Source of the DNA: Streptomyces sp. TLI_105
Lineage (GTDB): Bacteria > Actinomycetota > Actinomycetes > Streptomycetales > Streptomycetaceae
Length of the DNA: 64,000 nucleotides
Assembly (NCBI RefSeq): GCF_900105415.1
Contig: NZ_FNSM01000001.1
Coordinates: 7,386,001 to 7,450,000, forward strand
Reading direction: 5' to 3'
The translations under genes were made by a program, and so were the position numbers. The notes below the pieces were generated by a model. That model made no database searches. It was given only the letters and a program-made list of their open reading frames with translations, and was not told the origin of the DNA. This document shows positions 36,248-44,599 of this stretch, in pieces; position 1 is the first letter of the stretch, and each line of letters begins with the position of its first letter.

Positions 36248-36395
36248 ACTGGAGGTTGGATCCAGGCAACCGGAGGTTGGATCCACGCGACTGGATCGTG
36301 GATCCAACAACTGGAGATCGGATCCAGGCGATTGAAGATTGGATCCAATCGGACCGTACGGCTCGGATGTGGGATTTTCAATACTGGATCCAATA
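36248..36395. promoter_or_regulatory. Array of GGATCC-centred palindromes, probable GntR operators
   Basis: Six copies of a TTGGATCCAA-like palindrome have GGATCC at 36258, 36279, 36300, 36320, 36341 and 36386. The first five are spaced 20-21 bp, two turns of the helix, so all face the same side of DNA. The best copy, ATTGGATCCAAT, is at 36338-36349. They fill the spacer between the divergent CoA-transferase and glutaryl-CoA dehydrogenase genes. Binding by the adjacent GntR protein is inferred. Confidence 0.8.
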
Positions 36396-36453
36396 TCCGA
36401 TCGGGGGCTACGCTTCGGCTCGCCGAGTTGCCACAGTCGCCAGGAGGCCGTCC

Positions 36454-37635
36454 GTGAAGTCGCCGTCCACCCCCGTCCACCCCTTCGACCTGCTCGCCGT
36501 CGACGGACTCCTGACCGACGAGGAGCGGGAGATCCGGAACACCGTCCGCGCCGTGGCCGACCGCGAGCTGCGGCCGCACGTCGCCGACTGGTTCGAGAAG
36601 GGCGAGATCCCCGCCCGCGAACTGGCCCGCACCCTCGGCGGCATCGGTGTGCTCGGCATGCACCTGGAGGGCTACGGCTGCGCGGGCACCAACTCCGTCG
36701 CGTACGGCCTCGCCTGTCTGGAGCTGGAGGCCGTCGACTCCGGCCTGCGCTCCCTCGTCTCCGTGCAGGGCTCCCTCGCCATGTACGCGATCTGGAAGTA
36801 CGGCTCCGAGGAGCAGAAGCAGCGCTGGCTGCCGAAGATGGCGGCCGGCGAGTACATCGGCTGCTTCGGACTCACCGAGCCGGACGCCGGATCCGACCCG
36901 GGCGCCATGCGGACCAACGCCAAGCGGGACGGCTCCGACTGGGTGCTGAACGGCACCAAGATGTGGATCACCAACGGTTCGGTGGCCGACGTCGCCGTCG
37001 TCTGGGCGCGCACCGAGGACGGCGTCCGCGGCTTCCTCGTCCCGGCCGGCACCCCCGGCTTCAGCGCCTCCGAGATCAAGATGAAGCTCTCGCTGCGCGC
37101 GAGCGTCACCAGCGAACTCGTCTTCGAGGACGTGCGGCTGCCCGCCGACGCGATGCTGCCGGAGGCACGCGGCCTCTCCGGCCCGCTCGGCTGCCTCAAC
37201 GAGGCCCGTTTCGGCATCGTCTTCGGCGCGCTCGGCGCCGCCCGCGACTGCCTGGAGACGGCGATCTCCTACGCCAAGGACCGGGTGGTCTTCGCCCGCT
37301 CCCTCGCCTCCTACCAGCTGACGCAGCAGAAGCTCGCCGACATGTCGGTCGAGCTCGGCAAGGGCATGCTCCTCGCCCTCCACCTCGGCCGCCTCAAGGA
37401 CGCGGGCGCGCTCACCCCCGAGCAGGTCAGCGTGGGCAAGCTGAACAACGTCCGCGAGGCGATCGCGATCGCCCGCGAGTGCCGCACGATCCTGGGCGCC
37501 AACGGCATCACCCTCGAATACCCGGTGCTGCGCCACGCCAACAACCTGGAGTCGGTGCTCACCTACGAGGGCACGAGCGAGGTCCACTCGCTGGTCATCG
37601 GCAAGGCGCTGACCGGCGAGCAGGCCTTCCGCTGA
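36454..37635 (+). CDS. gcdH: Glutaryl-CoA dehydrogenase
   Basis: A 393-residue flavoprotein that oxidises and decarboxylates glutaryl-CoA to crotonyl-CoA. It carries GLACLELEAVDSGLRSLVSVQGSLAMYAIWKYGSEEQKQ, the FAD region CFGLTEPDAGSDPGAM, MWITNGSVADVAVVWAR, and the base Glu 372 in LTYEGTSEVHSL, all close to GcdH rather than generic acyl-CoA dehydrogenases. GTG 36454 follows AGGAGG. It is divergent from the CoA-transferase across the palindrome array. It would act in glutarate, lysine or tryptophan degradation. Confidence 0.94.
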   Translation: MKSPSTPVHPFDLLAVDGLLTDEEREIRNTVRAVADRELRPHVADWFEKGEIPARELARTLGGIGVLGMHLEGYGCAGTNSVAYGLACLELEAVDSGLRSLVSVQGSLAMYAIWKYGSEEQKQRWLPKMAAGEYIGCFGLTEPDAGSDPGAMRTNAKRDGSDWVLNGTKMWITNGSVADVAVVWARTEDGVRGFLVPAGTPGFSASEIKMKLSLRASVTSELVFEDVRLPADAMLPEARGLSGPLGCLNEARFGIVFGALGAARDCLETAISYAKDRVVFARSLASYQLTQQKLADMSVELGKGMLLALHLGRLKDAGALTPEQVSVGKLNNVREAIAIARECRTILGANGITLEYPVLRHANNLESVLTYEGTSEVHSLVIGKALTGEQAFR

Positions 37636-37638
37636 GCC

Positions 37639-37657
37639 ACCGGGACACCGTCCCGGT
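37639..37657. terminator. Hairpin between convergent gcdH and FBP-domain genes
   Basis: ACCGGGAC and GTCCCGGT form a perfect 8 bp stem with an ACC loop in the 25 bp gap between the two stop codons. Confidence 0.7.
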
Positions 37658-37660
37658 TCC

Positions 37661-38164
37661 TCAGCCCGCCGTCACCCGGTCCAGGAACGCGTCCAGGTTG
37701 CCCGTCAGCCGGGCGACCTGCTCGTCGAGGTCGAGGGACTCCTCGTGGCGCCGGTGGCGCAGCTTCGGCTGCCGCCGGCCCCGGACGTAGAGGGAGCAGG
37801 CGAGGTCGGCGCAGACGTAGATGCCGACCGTGTTCCCCTCGCGGCCGCGGCTGCCGGCCAGCGGTGCCACCAGGAGCGTGACGCCCGAGGACGCGTGCGC
37901 GGTCAGACAGACCTGGCACATGCTCGACTTCACGGCGCTGGTCCGGCCGGTGGCGGGGACCCGCAGGGTCACGCCGAGCGGCCCGTCCTCGCGCGGCACG
38001 ACCAGGTGCGCCCGCAGGGGCGCGCCCGGGTCGACCCAGCCGAGGAAGTCCAGGTCCTCCCAGGGCAGTTCGGCGAAGTCGAGGGGCAGCTTGAGTCGCG
38101 CCGCCTCGCCCTTGGTGCAGTTCACGAAGGACGAGCGGATCTGTTTGTCGGTCAGTGGTTCCAC
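37661..38164 (-). CDS. FBP domain-containing (FusB-like zinc-finger) protein
   Basis: A 167-residue protein related to elongation-factor-G-binding proteins of the FusB type. GTG 38164 gives the family start MEPLTDKQIRSSFVNCTKGEAARLKLP. The C-terminal half contains MCQVCLTAH and CADLACSLY, a four-cysteine treble-clef zinc site. In other bacteria such proteins bind EF-G and can relieve fusidic acid inhibition; whether this one does is unknown. It is convergent with gcdH. Confidence 0.88.
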   Translation of the reverse strand: MEPLTDKQIRSSFVNCTKGEAARLKLPLDFAELPWEDLDFLGWVDPGAPLRAHLVVPREDGPLGVTLRVPATGRTSAVKSSMCQVCLTAHASSGVTLLVAPLAGSRGREGNTVGIYVCADLACSLYVRGRRQPKLRHRRHEESLDLDEQVARLTGNLDAFLDRVTAG

Positions 38165-38227
38165 TCGATGGACCGTACACGGACCCCCGGCCGAGGGCAC
38201 CCGAATATGGGCCCGCGCGGGGCGCCC

Positions 38228-39697
38228 TCAGGCCACCCAGTCCGGCAGCGCCGGATCGGCGAAGCGCCCCGGGGCCCCTTCCAGGGCCGCCGCGAGCCGC
38301 TCCGCCGCCGGTTCGTACGCCTCCACGGGCAGCGTGAACGGGATCCGCAGCCGGTGCTCGTGCGTGCCCGGGTCCACCCCGAACCGGGCCCCGCCCTCCA
38401 CCCGCACCCCGTGCCGCAGGGCCCGGGACGCGAGGGGGGACGCGACCGGCCGGCCCAGGTCGATCCAGAGGCACATCCCGCCCGGCGGCACCGCCCACCG
38501 CCACTCCGGCACATGGCGGGCGAGGGCGTCGGCCAGCGCGGCCCGGCGCAGCCGCAGCTCGTCGAGGCGCCGCGGCAGGATCACGTCGAGGCGGTCCATC
38601 AGGGCGACGGCCACCAGCTGGTCCAGCACGGAACCGGCCAGGTCGGCAGTGATCCGTACCCGGGCCAGCTCGGTCACGACACGGGACGCGGCCCGCACCC
38701 AGCCGACCCGCAGCCCGCCCCAGCAGCTCTTGCTCAGCGAGCCGACGGACACGATCTGCTCGCCGTCGCCCCCACCGGCCACCGCGGCGAACGGCGGCGG
38801 CGCGGGCACGTCCAGGGCCATGTCCGTCAGCGTCTCGTCGACCACCAGCCAGGTCCCGGTGGCACGCGCGGACCGCGCGAGCTCCCGGCGCTGCTCCACC
38901 GGCATGAGCCGGCCGGTCGGGTTGTGGAAGTCCGGGATCAGATAGGCCAGACGTGGCGCGGTCTGCCGGAGCGCCGCGTCGACGAGCCCGGTGTCCCACC
39001 CGGCCTCGGTCACCGGGACCGGCGTGACGCGGAGCATGCGCCCCCGCATCGCGTCGAGGGCGTTGGCGTACGAGGGGTTCTCGGCGAGCACCCGGTCACC
39101 GGCCCGGCCGAGCAGCGCGAGCACCAGCGAGACGGCCTGCTGGGCGCCCGTGGTGACGAGGATCTGGTCCGGGAGGGTCGGCAGACCCCGGGCCGTGTAG
39201 CGCTCGGCGATCGCGGCCCGCAGCGCGGGCAGTCCGTACGGGTGGTAGCCCTGCGATCCGGCGTAGCGGGGCAGCTCGGCGGCGGCCTCCGCCAGCGCGG
39301 CGGACAGCTCGGCCTCCGGGGCGGGCGGCGCGGCGAGGGCGAGGTCGATGGTGGCGCCGGCGTCGTCCTGGAAGGCCCCGAGAACGGTGGGCGCCTGCCC
39401 GTCCGGCAGCGCGGTCCACGTACCGGCGCCGCGCCGGCTGTGCGCGTAACCGCTCTCCCGCAGCAGGTCGTACGCCCCCGTCACGGTGGTCCGGCTCACC
39501 ATGAGCACCGCGGCGAGCTCACGCTCGGCCGGCAGCCGCAGGCGCAGCGCCACCCGGCCGTCCAGCAGCGCCTCCCGCACGGCCCGCGCGAGCTCCCGGT
39601 ACCCGAACCGGCCCTCCGGGGGAGGGGTGAGGAGCGACGCGAGCTGGCGGCCCGTCAGGGTTCGGTCCGCAGTGTGGACCACACGTGCCACTGCCAT
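38228..39697 (-). CDS. MocR-type regulator (GntR domain plus PLP aminotransferase domain)
   Basis: A 489-residue MocR/PdxR-type transcription factor. The N-terminal winged helix is YRELARAVREALLDGRVALRLRLPAERELAAVLMVSRTTVTGAYDLLRESGY. The aminotransferase-like domain has ILVTTGAQQAVSLVLALL, PDFHNPTGRLMP and the PLP-lysine motif SVGSLSKSCWGGLRVGW. ATG 39697 has AGGAG 8 bases upstream. It is divergent from a small ORF, with GCCAAT repeats between them. The regulated pathway is not evident from neighbours. Confidence 0.93.
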   Translation of the reverse strand: MAVARVVHTADRTLTGRQLASLLTPPPEGRFGYRELARAVREALLDGRVALRLRLPAERELAAVLMVSRTTVTGAYDLLRESGYAHSRRGAGTWTALPDGQAPTVLGAFQDDAGATIDLALAAPPAPEAELSAALAEAAAELPRYAGSQGYHPYGLPALRAAIAERYTARGLPTLPDQILVTTGAQQAVSLVLALLGRAGDRVLAENPSYANALDAMRGRMLRVTPVPVTEAGWDTGLVDAALRQTAPRLAYLIPDFHNPTGRLMPVEQRRELARSARATGTWLVVDETLTDMALDVPAPPPFAAVAGGGDGEQIVSVGSLSKSCWGGLRVGWVRAASRVVTELARVRITADLAGSVLDQLVAVALMDRLDVILPRRLDELRLRRAALADALARHVPEWRWAVPPGGMCLWIDLGRPVASPLASRALRHGVRVEGGARFGVDPGTHEHRLRIPFTLPVEAYEPAAERLAAALEGAPGRFADPALPDWVA

Positions 39698-39735
39698 GCC
39701 AATCACTCCTCATTGGCTCTGCTACCCGGGCCAAT
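39698..39735. promoter_or_regulatory. GCCAAT repeats upstream of the mocR-type gene
   Basis: GCCAAT at 39698-39703 and ATTGGC at 39712-39717 form an inverted repeat with an 8 bp spacer; a further direct GCCAAT is at 39730-39735. MocR regulators commonly bind such combined direct and inverted repeats next to their own gene. Confidence 0.5.
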
Positions 39736-39778
39736 AAGGTTACAGACTCCCTTCCAGTGGCATGGAAGGAGACGACCG

Positions 39779-39928
39779 ATGTCCGGACACTTCACCGACC
39801 GAGACGAGCGGATGTGGCAGCGGCGCGCGGAGGAGCGGGCGGCCCGCCCCCTGCGGCTCGGCCCCTGGCTCCGCCGCCTGCGCCCCGCCCCGGTGGAACG
39901 GGGCACCGCACCCCGCACCCCTGCCTGA
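39779..39928 (+). CDS. Small basic protein, function unknown
   Basis: A 49-residue ORF, MSGHFTDRDERMWQRRAEERAARP onwards, rich in Arg. ATG 39779 has a strong site AAGGAG 8 bases upstream. It is divergent from the MocR gene and may be its target. No family is recognised, and the small size leaves some doubt that it is translated. Confidence 0.6.
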   Translation: MSGHFTDRDERMWQRRAEERAARPLRLGPWLRRLRPAPVERGTAPRTPA

Positions 39929-39973
39929 CCCCCAGCGGAACGATCGCCCACAACGGGGGGTGCGGGGCGCGGT

Positions 39974-41368
39974 CTACGTCGTGCTCGGTGCGCCGCCCGA
40001 CGGGGACTGGCTCGTGAGGTCCGCCGAGCTGTCGGAGGCCGGTGCCGACTCCGGGCTCGACGACTCCGTCGACGGCGTCGAGTCGCTCGGACTGGAGGAG
40101 GAGTCGGACGGCGGCGGCGGTGAGGAGGAGGAAGGGGACGTCGACGTCGGGGGAGAGAGCGTCGAGGGGCACGGCGACGGCGTGATCCCGTTGCTCGGCG
40201 TCGGGGTCTCCGCGCCCGTCACCGTCACGCAGGGCACCGGCGACAACGGGGAGACCGACGGCGACGAACTGGACAGGGAGGTCGAGGGGGACGCCGACGG
40301 GGAGATCGGGGGAGGCGGCGGCGTCGGCTTGTCGTGCTCGCCGGTGTCGCCGTGCTTCCGCGCGAACCAGCCGTCGTCCTGGGGGTCGTACACCACGAAG
40401 ACGTTCACGACCGTCACCGAGGGCGCCACCACGACGACCTGCTGGGGGCTGTACCCCTGCCAGGGAGTGCCGGTCGTGCGCGGCGCCTTCTGCGCCACGG
40501 GACCGGTCAGCGGATTGCCGCAGGCGCAGCGGACCCGGGGCACGCCGTGGCTGTCGACCATGACCGCCGTGCCGGCCTGGAGCACCGACTGGTAGGTGGT
40601 GGCGGCGCCGTTCCGGAAGCCGTGGTTGGTCACCCGGGTGTCGACCCGGAGCTGAAGCGGGGTCAGGGAGCGGAGATACGCCGGGACGCCGTTCGCCGGG
40701 ATGCCGATGACCGAGGCGAAGGCGGCGCTCTTCGCGGGTTCGGCGGAGAGGTAGCGGACCTGCTGCTCGACGTCGCAACTGGAGACCGACCGCGTCCCGC
40801 CGTAGAGGCCGGGCGTCGCCCCCGACATCTGGGGCACGGCCGAGGCGGTACGGGGCGGCAGCGAGGCCGGCGGGGCGGAACTGCTGCTGGTGCGGGCCGT
40901 CGACTTGGTGAACGGGTCAGGGCCGGTGGCGGCGGCGTTCTGCAGGAAGACCTCGCCGCCGCCGGATCCCGCCGTGTCGCCCTTGTCGCCGGGGCGGTTG
41001 GTGAGGACGACCGCGAGCGCCGCGGCCGCCACGAGCGCGGCGGTGACCGAGGCGACCTTCGGGACGGAGCGCCACCAGGGACCGCCGCGTCCCGAGCCTC
41101 CGGCACGGGACGAACCGCCGCCCGACGGGCCTCCGTCGCCGCCCCCGCCGCCCGACGAACCACCACCACCGCCCCCGCCGCCCGACGGGCCGCCGCCACC
41201 CCCCGAACCGTCGTGGGGCGGTCCGGGCGGCGGTGGGGGACCGGCGCTTCCCGGGCGTGTGCTCGGACCCGAGAGGGGGCCCGAGGGGGGACCTGCGGGG
41301 GGAACCGACGGAGGGCCGGACGGCGGGTGGGAAGTCACTTTTTTCCCTTTCTTCCGTTCCGCGCCCAT
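39974..41368 (-). CDS. DUF6777 domain-containing membrane-anchored protein
   Basis: A 464-residue protein of a streptomycete family I recognise as DUF6777. The N-terminal ~115 residues are Pro/Gly/Ser-rich (encoded by GC repeats), followed by one membrane helix (VASVTAALVAAAALAVVL). The extracytoplasmic domain contains SSCDVEQQVRYLSAEPAKSAAFASVIGI, LTPLQLRVDTRVTNHGFRNG and VDSHGVPRVRCACGNPLTGPV. A long Ser/Pro/Thr tail ends the protein. ATG 41368 is chosen because it gives the basic start GAERKKGKKVTSHP. It is divergent from the streptophobe gene; function unknown. Confidence 0.85.
   Translation of the reverse strand: MGAERKKGKKVTSHPPSGPPSVPPAGPPSGPLSGPSTRPGSAGPPPPPGPPHDGSGGGGGPSGGGGGGGGSSGGGGGDGGPSGGGSSRAGGSGRGGPWWRSVPKVASVTAALVAAAALAVVLTNRPGDKGDTAGSGGGEVFLQNAAATGPDPFTKSTARTSSSSAPPASLPPRTASAVPQMSGATPGLYGGTRSVSSCDVEQQVRYLSAEPAKSAAFASVIGIPANGVPAYLRSLTPLQLRVDTRVTNHGFRNGAATTYQSVLQAGTAVMVDSHGVPRVRCACGNPLTGPVAQKAPRTTGTPWQGYSPQQVVVVAPSVTVVNVFVVYDPQDDGWFARKHGDTGEHDKPTPPPPPISPSASPSTSLSSSSPSVSPLSPVPCVTVTGAETPTPSNGITPSPCPSTLSPPTSTSPSSSSPPPPSDSSSSPSDSTPSTESSSPESAPASDSSADLTSQSPSGGAPSTT
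41095..41215. repeat. CCGCCGCCCGACGG-type low-complexity repeat in the DUF6777 gene
   Basis: A run of CCGCC/GACGG units encodes the Gly/Ser-rich segment near residues 50-90 of the DUF6777 protein. It lies within the coding region. Confidence 0.7.
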
Positions 41369-41453
41369 TGTGTGCGCGGAACGGTACCCGTCCGCAAGCG
41401 GAAGCCCTTCCGCCCGCAAGCGGACCCCCGGCCCCGGTACTAGCGTGGGCAGG

Positions 41454-42773
41454 GTGACGAGCAGTCGGCTCCCCACCTCCGCGCGGTCGTCCGCGCCCCC
41501 GGCCGGGCTTTACGCCCGCGTCGTCCTCCAGGCCCTGGCCGCCGTGGTCGCCGGGTTCGTCGCGATGGGCGTGGTCGCCGGGCTCGGCCTGTGGGCCGCC
41601 GGCGCCGCCGATCTCCCCGGCGGCTTCACCGCCGTCCTCGCCGCGGTCGTCGTCATGGCCTCCGGCGGCAAGGTCGAACTCTCCGGCGACGCGGGCGCCC
41701 TCGCCGGCACCCAGGCCGAACTGACCGCCATGCCGCTCACCGTCACCCTGGTGGGCGCATTGGTCACCGGTTTCTGCTTCCTGCGCCCCCTGCGCCACCA
41801 CGCGGTGACCAGCGCCCGTGAACTCCTGCTCCGCGCCGCGAGCGTCGTCGTGCTCTGGCTGGCCGCCCTCGCGGGGATCTCGGCCCTCGCCCGCCACGAC
41901 TTCCCCCTCACCCTCGGCGGCGGCAACGCCCAGGACCCCCTCATGGACCTCTTCGGCGACCTCCTGGACGCCGTGAACCCGACCGTCGGCTTCCGCACCG
42001 ACGTCGGACCCACGCTCTTCTACGGGCTCCTGTGGATCCTCGGCGTGCTCGCCGTCGCCCTCCTCGTCTCCCGCAGGACCCCGCTGCCGCCCCGGCTCGT
42101 CCGCTACCAGGAACCCGTCCGGCCCGCGGCCTTCGCGATGCTCCTGCTGCTCCTCGCGTACGTCGTCGTGGGCCTGGTCATCGGGATCGTCGTCGCGGCG
42201 ACCAAGGGCCACACCGCGGAGACCTTCGCCGTCCTCCTCCTGGGCCTGCCCAACGTCACCTGGCTCGCGCTCGGAGTGGGCATCGGCGGCTCCTGGCAGG
42301 GCAAGGCGGAAGGTCCCTTCGGCCTGCCCATGCCGCAGATCCTCGACGCCGTCCTGCGGGGCGACGGCGACAGCCCCGACCTCTCGACCGTCGACCTGTC
42401 CTCCCTCGCCGCCCAGGACGCGCGCGCGTGGTGGCTGCTGCCCGTCGCCGCCGTCCTGGTGCTGGCCGTGGCCTTCGTGGCGGCCGTCCGCTCCCCGGCC
42501 CGGACCACGCTCTGGCAGCACTCCCTGCACCTGGGCATCGCCTTCGCGCTCACCATGCTGGTCGCCGCACCGGTCACCCTGGTCGAGGCCCACTTCGGGC
42601 TCTCGGTCCTCGGCATCGGCGACCTCGCCTCGCTCGGCGGCGAGGTCGTGCTCCGCCCGGACGTCTGGAAGACGGCAGGCTTCGGACTCCTCTGGGGCCT
42701 GGCCTTCGGCTTCCTCGGCGGCCTCCTCGCCTCCCGCGTCCACCGCAAGGGCGAGGTCGACCAGAACACGTGA
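41454..42773 (+). CDS. Streptophobe family membrane protein
   Basis: A 439-residue polytopic membrane protein of the streptophobe family, which is restricted to Streptomyces and relatives. About ten hydrophobic helices are visible, from VVLQALAAVVAGFVAMGVVAGLGLWAAG to GFGLLWGLAFGFLGGLLAS, with the soluble GVGIGGSWQGKAEGPFGLPMPQIL region in the middle. Its role is unknown. GTG 41454 has no Shine-Dalgarno site, but TACTAGCGT lies about 10 bases upstream, so the transcript may be leaderless. It sits between the divergent DUF6777 gene and the convergent kinase operon. Confidence 0.88.
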   Translation: MTSSRLPTSARSSAPPAGLYARVVLQALAAVVAGFVAMGVVAGLGLWAAGAADLPGGFTAVLAAVVVMASGGKVELSGDAGALAGTQAELTAMPLTVTLVGALVTGFCFLRPLRHHAVTSARELLLRAASVVVLWLAALAGISALARHDFPLTLGGGNAQDPLMDLFGDLLDAVNPTVGFRTDVGPTLFYGLLWILGVLAVALLVSRRTPLPPRLVRYQEPVRPAAFAMLLLLLAYVVVGLVIGIVVAATKGHTAETFAVLLLGLPNVTWLALGVGIGGSWQGKAEGPFGLPMPQILDAVLRGDGDSPDLSTVDLSSLAAQDARAWWLLPVAAVLVLAVAFVAAVRSPARTTLWQHSLHLGIAFALTMLVAAPVTLVEAHFGLSVLGIGDLASLGGEVVLRPDVWKTAGFGLLWGLAFGFLGGLLASRVHRKGEVDQNT

Positions 42774-42890
42774 CCGGGGCACCTCACCGTGCGTGGGGCA
42801 CCGCCGAGGACGAGGCCCCGCACCACGCCGGGCCCCCGCCCGCCGGCCGGCTCCACGGGCTCCCGCAGCCGGTCGTGGAGCCACCCGGCC

Positions 42891-43901
42891 TCACCCGCGC
42901 GCCCCGCCCGGGTCCAGTTCGCGGAAGACCGGGCGCGCCCATGCGGGCGGGGCGGGTGGTGCGCCGAGGGCACGGGGGCCTCGGGGCGCCACCGGGCCGT
43001 CGGCGGCGGGCGCGTCGGTCAGGACGGCGCGCAGTTCGGCGACGAACTCCAGGCACGTTCCGTACCGCTCCTCGGGGGTCTTCGCCAGTGCCTTGGCGAA
43101 GACCGCGTCCGCCGCCGCAGGCAGCCCCGCCCGCACCTCGGAGAGCGGGGGCGGCGGATCGTACTGCTGCGCCCACAGCACCGCCCAGTCGGTGTCGCGG
43201 CGGAACGGCGGCGCCCCCACGAGGGTCTCGAAGACCACGCACGCCAGGCTGTAGACGTCGCACCGGCCGTCCACCGGTTTGCCGGAGATCTGCTCGGGCG
43301 CCACGTAGTCCAGCGTCCCGACGAACTCGCCCACCGTCGTGAAGCCCGTGAGGGACAGCGACTTCTTCGTCAGTCCGAAGTCGGTCAGGTAGACGTGCTC
43401 CGGATGGTCGCCGTCGGTGCCCTCGGCGACCAGGATGTTGCCGGGCTTCACGTCCCGGTGCACCAGGTCGTGCGCGTGCGCCGCGTCCAGGGCCGAGGCC
43501 ACCTGCACCGCGATCCGGCCCGCCTTCACCGGCGGCAGCGGCCCCTCGCGGTCGAGCAGGGCCACCAGGTCCTGCCCCGCCACGTACCGCATGGCGATGT
43601 ACAGCACGCCCTCCGTCTCGCCCGCCTCGAAGACCGGCACGATGTGCGGGTGGTCGATCGAGGCGGCGACCCGCGACTCGTGCGCGAAGCGCTTGCGGAA
43701 GGTGTCGTTGCGGGCCAGCTCCGGGGCGAGCAGCTTCAGCGCCACCGTCCGGCCGAGGCGCAGGTCCCGCGCCCGGTACACGACCGCCATGCCGCCGCGC
43801 CCGATCTCGCCCTCCACCCGGTAGCCCGCGATCTCCTTGCCGACGAGACCCGAGGGCCGGCCCGCCGGGATCTCCGGGTCCCCGTGCGCCCCGCCGGCCA
43901 T
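42891..43901 (-). CDS. Serine/threonine protein kinase
   Basis: A 336-residue Hanks-type kinase without a membrane segment. The glycine loop is GEIGRGGMAVVYRARD, the catalytic Lys is in VALKLLAPEL, the catalytic loop is VHRDVKPGNILV, the metal motif is DFGLTK, and the APE motif is YVAPEQISG. Its ATG overlaps the stop of the SH3-like gene (ATGA at 43901), so the two are coupled. With the upstream FHA-ABC transporter gene it resembles the mycobacterial PknF/Rv1747 pair. Confidence 0.94.
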   Translation of the reverse strand: MAGGAHGDPEIPAGRPSGLVGKEIAGYRVEGEIGRGGMAVVYRARDLRLGRTVALKLLAPELARNDTFRKRFAHESRVAASIDHPHIVPVFEAGETEGVLYIAMRYVAGQDLVALLDREGPLPPVKAGRIAVQVASALDAAHAHDLVHRDVKPGNILVAEGTDGDHPEHVYLTDFGLTKKSLSLTGFTTVGEFVGTLDYVAPEQISGKPVDGRCDVYSLACVVFETLVGAPPFRRDTDWAVLWAQQYDPPPPLSEVRAGLPAAADAVFAKALAKTPEERYGTCLEFVAELRAVLTDAPAADGPVAPRGPRALGAPPAPPAWARPVFRELDPGGARG

Positions 43902-44566
43902 CAGCCCTCACCGTCCGGTCCCGGGGGCCGCTCCACGACCTGGGTCGGTGGCGGCCCGGCGGCGACGGCGGGGTCGCCGCGCAGCACCACCTGGGTCGGC
44001 TCGTGCCCCAGGGGCGCGGTGCCCACCCGTTCGCCGTCGGGCTCCCCGGACGGGGCGGCCGACGGCGCCGCCGAAGCCGCGTACGTGCTGAGCCCGACGC
44101 CGTCGCAGTACACCCAGCGCTCGTGCTCCGCGTCGTACAGCCACACCGACTCACCGTCGACGACCATGCCCACCCGCAGGCCGCGGGTCCGCAGTCGGAA
44201 CGCCTCGCCGTCGAGGCGGCCCGCGCCCAGCTCCTCCGCCGCCCGCCGGTAGCGGCCCAGCGCGTCCTCGGCGCGCGCGATGAGCGGTCGGGGGTCGGCG
44301 GTCCTGGCGAGGGGCCCGCCCGCCGCCGGAGGGTCGTCGGGCACGCTCACGAGGAGGCGGGCGTCGACCCATGCGGTCCAGCCGTTGGAGCACAGCACCC
44401 GCCCCCAGTCGCCGGCCCGCTCCACGAGCCGCACCGGCAGGAAGGCGTCGAGGGGCACGGTGGGCAGCGTCGGGTCGGGCGCCTCCCAGGTGGAGAGCCC
44501 GGAGCGCGGCACCACATGGGTGGGCCGGAAGTCCGGCACGTCGTACTCGGACACGGGGACGCTCAC
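43901..44566 (-). CDS. SH3-like protein with three T-[HQ]-V-V motifs
   Basis: A 221-residue hydrophilic protein, no named family recognised. The middle contains an SH3-like segment (LDAFLPVRLVERAGDWGRVLCSNGWTAWVDARLLV) and a second short beta stretch (MVVDGESVWLYDAEHERWVYCDG). PTHVV (Thr16), PTQVV (Thr191) and PTQVV (Thr208) place Val three residues after each Thr, a spacing that FHA domains favour in phosphothreonine ligands. It lies between the kinase and FHA-transporter genes and may be a phospho-adaptor; this is inferred. Confidence 0.8.
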   Translation of the reverse strand: MSVPVSEYDVPDFRPTHVVPRSGLSTWEAPDPTLPTVPLDAFLPVRLVERAGDWGRVLCSNGWTAWVDARLLVSVPDDPPAAGGPLARTADPRPLIARAEDALGRYRRAAEELGAGRLDGEAFRLRTRGLRVGMVVDGESVWLYDAEHERWVYCDGVGLSTYAASAAPSAAPSGEPDGERVGTAPLGHEPTQVVLRGDPAVAAGPPPTQVVERPPGPDGEG

Positions 44567-44599
44567 GGCCTCACCTCCACCGCGGGAAAGCTCACGGGC

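Noticed and set aside
36248..36395. The evenly spaced GGATCC repeats could suggest a CRISPR array.
   Set aside because: The repeats are short palindromes of about 10 bp with 10-11 bp between them, far too small for CRISPR repeats and spacers, and no cas genes are present.
41095..41215. GC-rich repeats near 41.1 kb as a possible mobile element or array.
   Set aside because: They are codons for a Gly/Ser-rich segment of the DUF6777 protein and have no terminal repeats.
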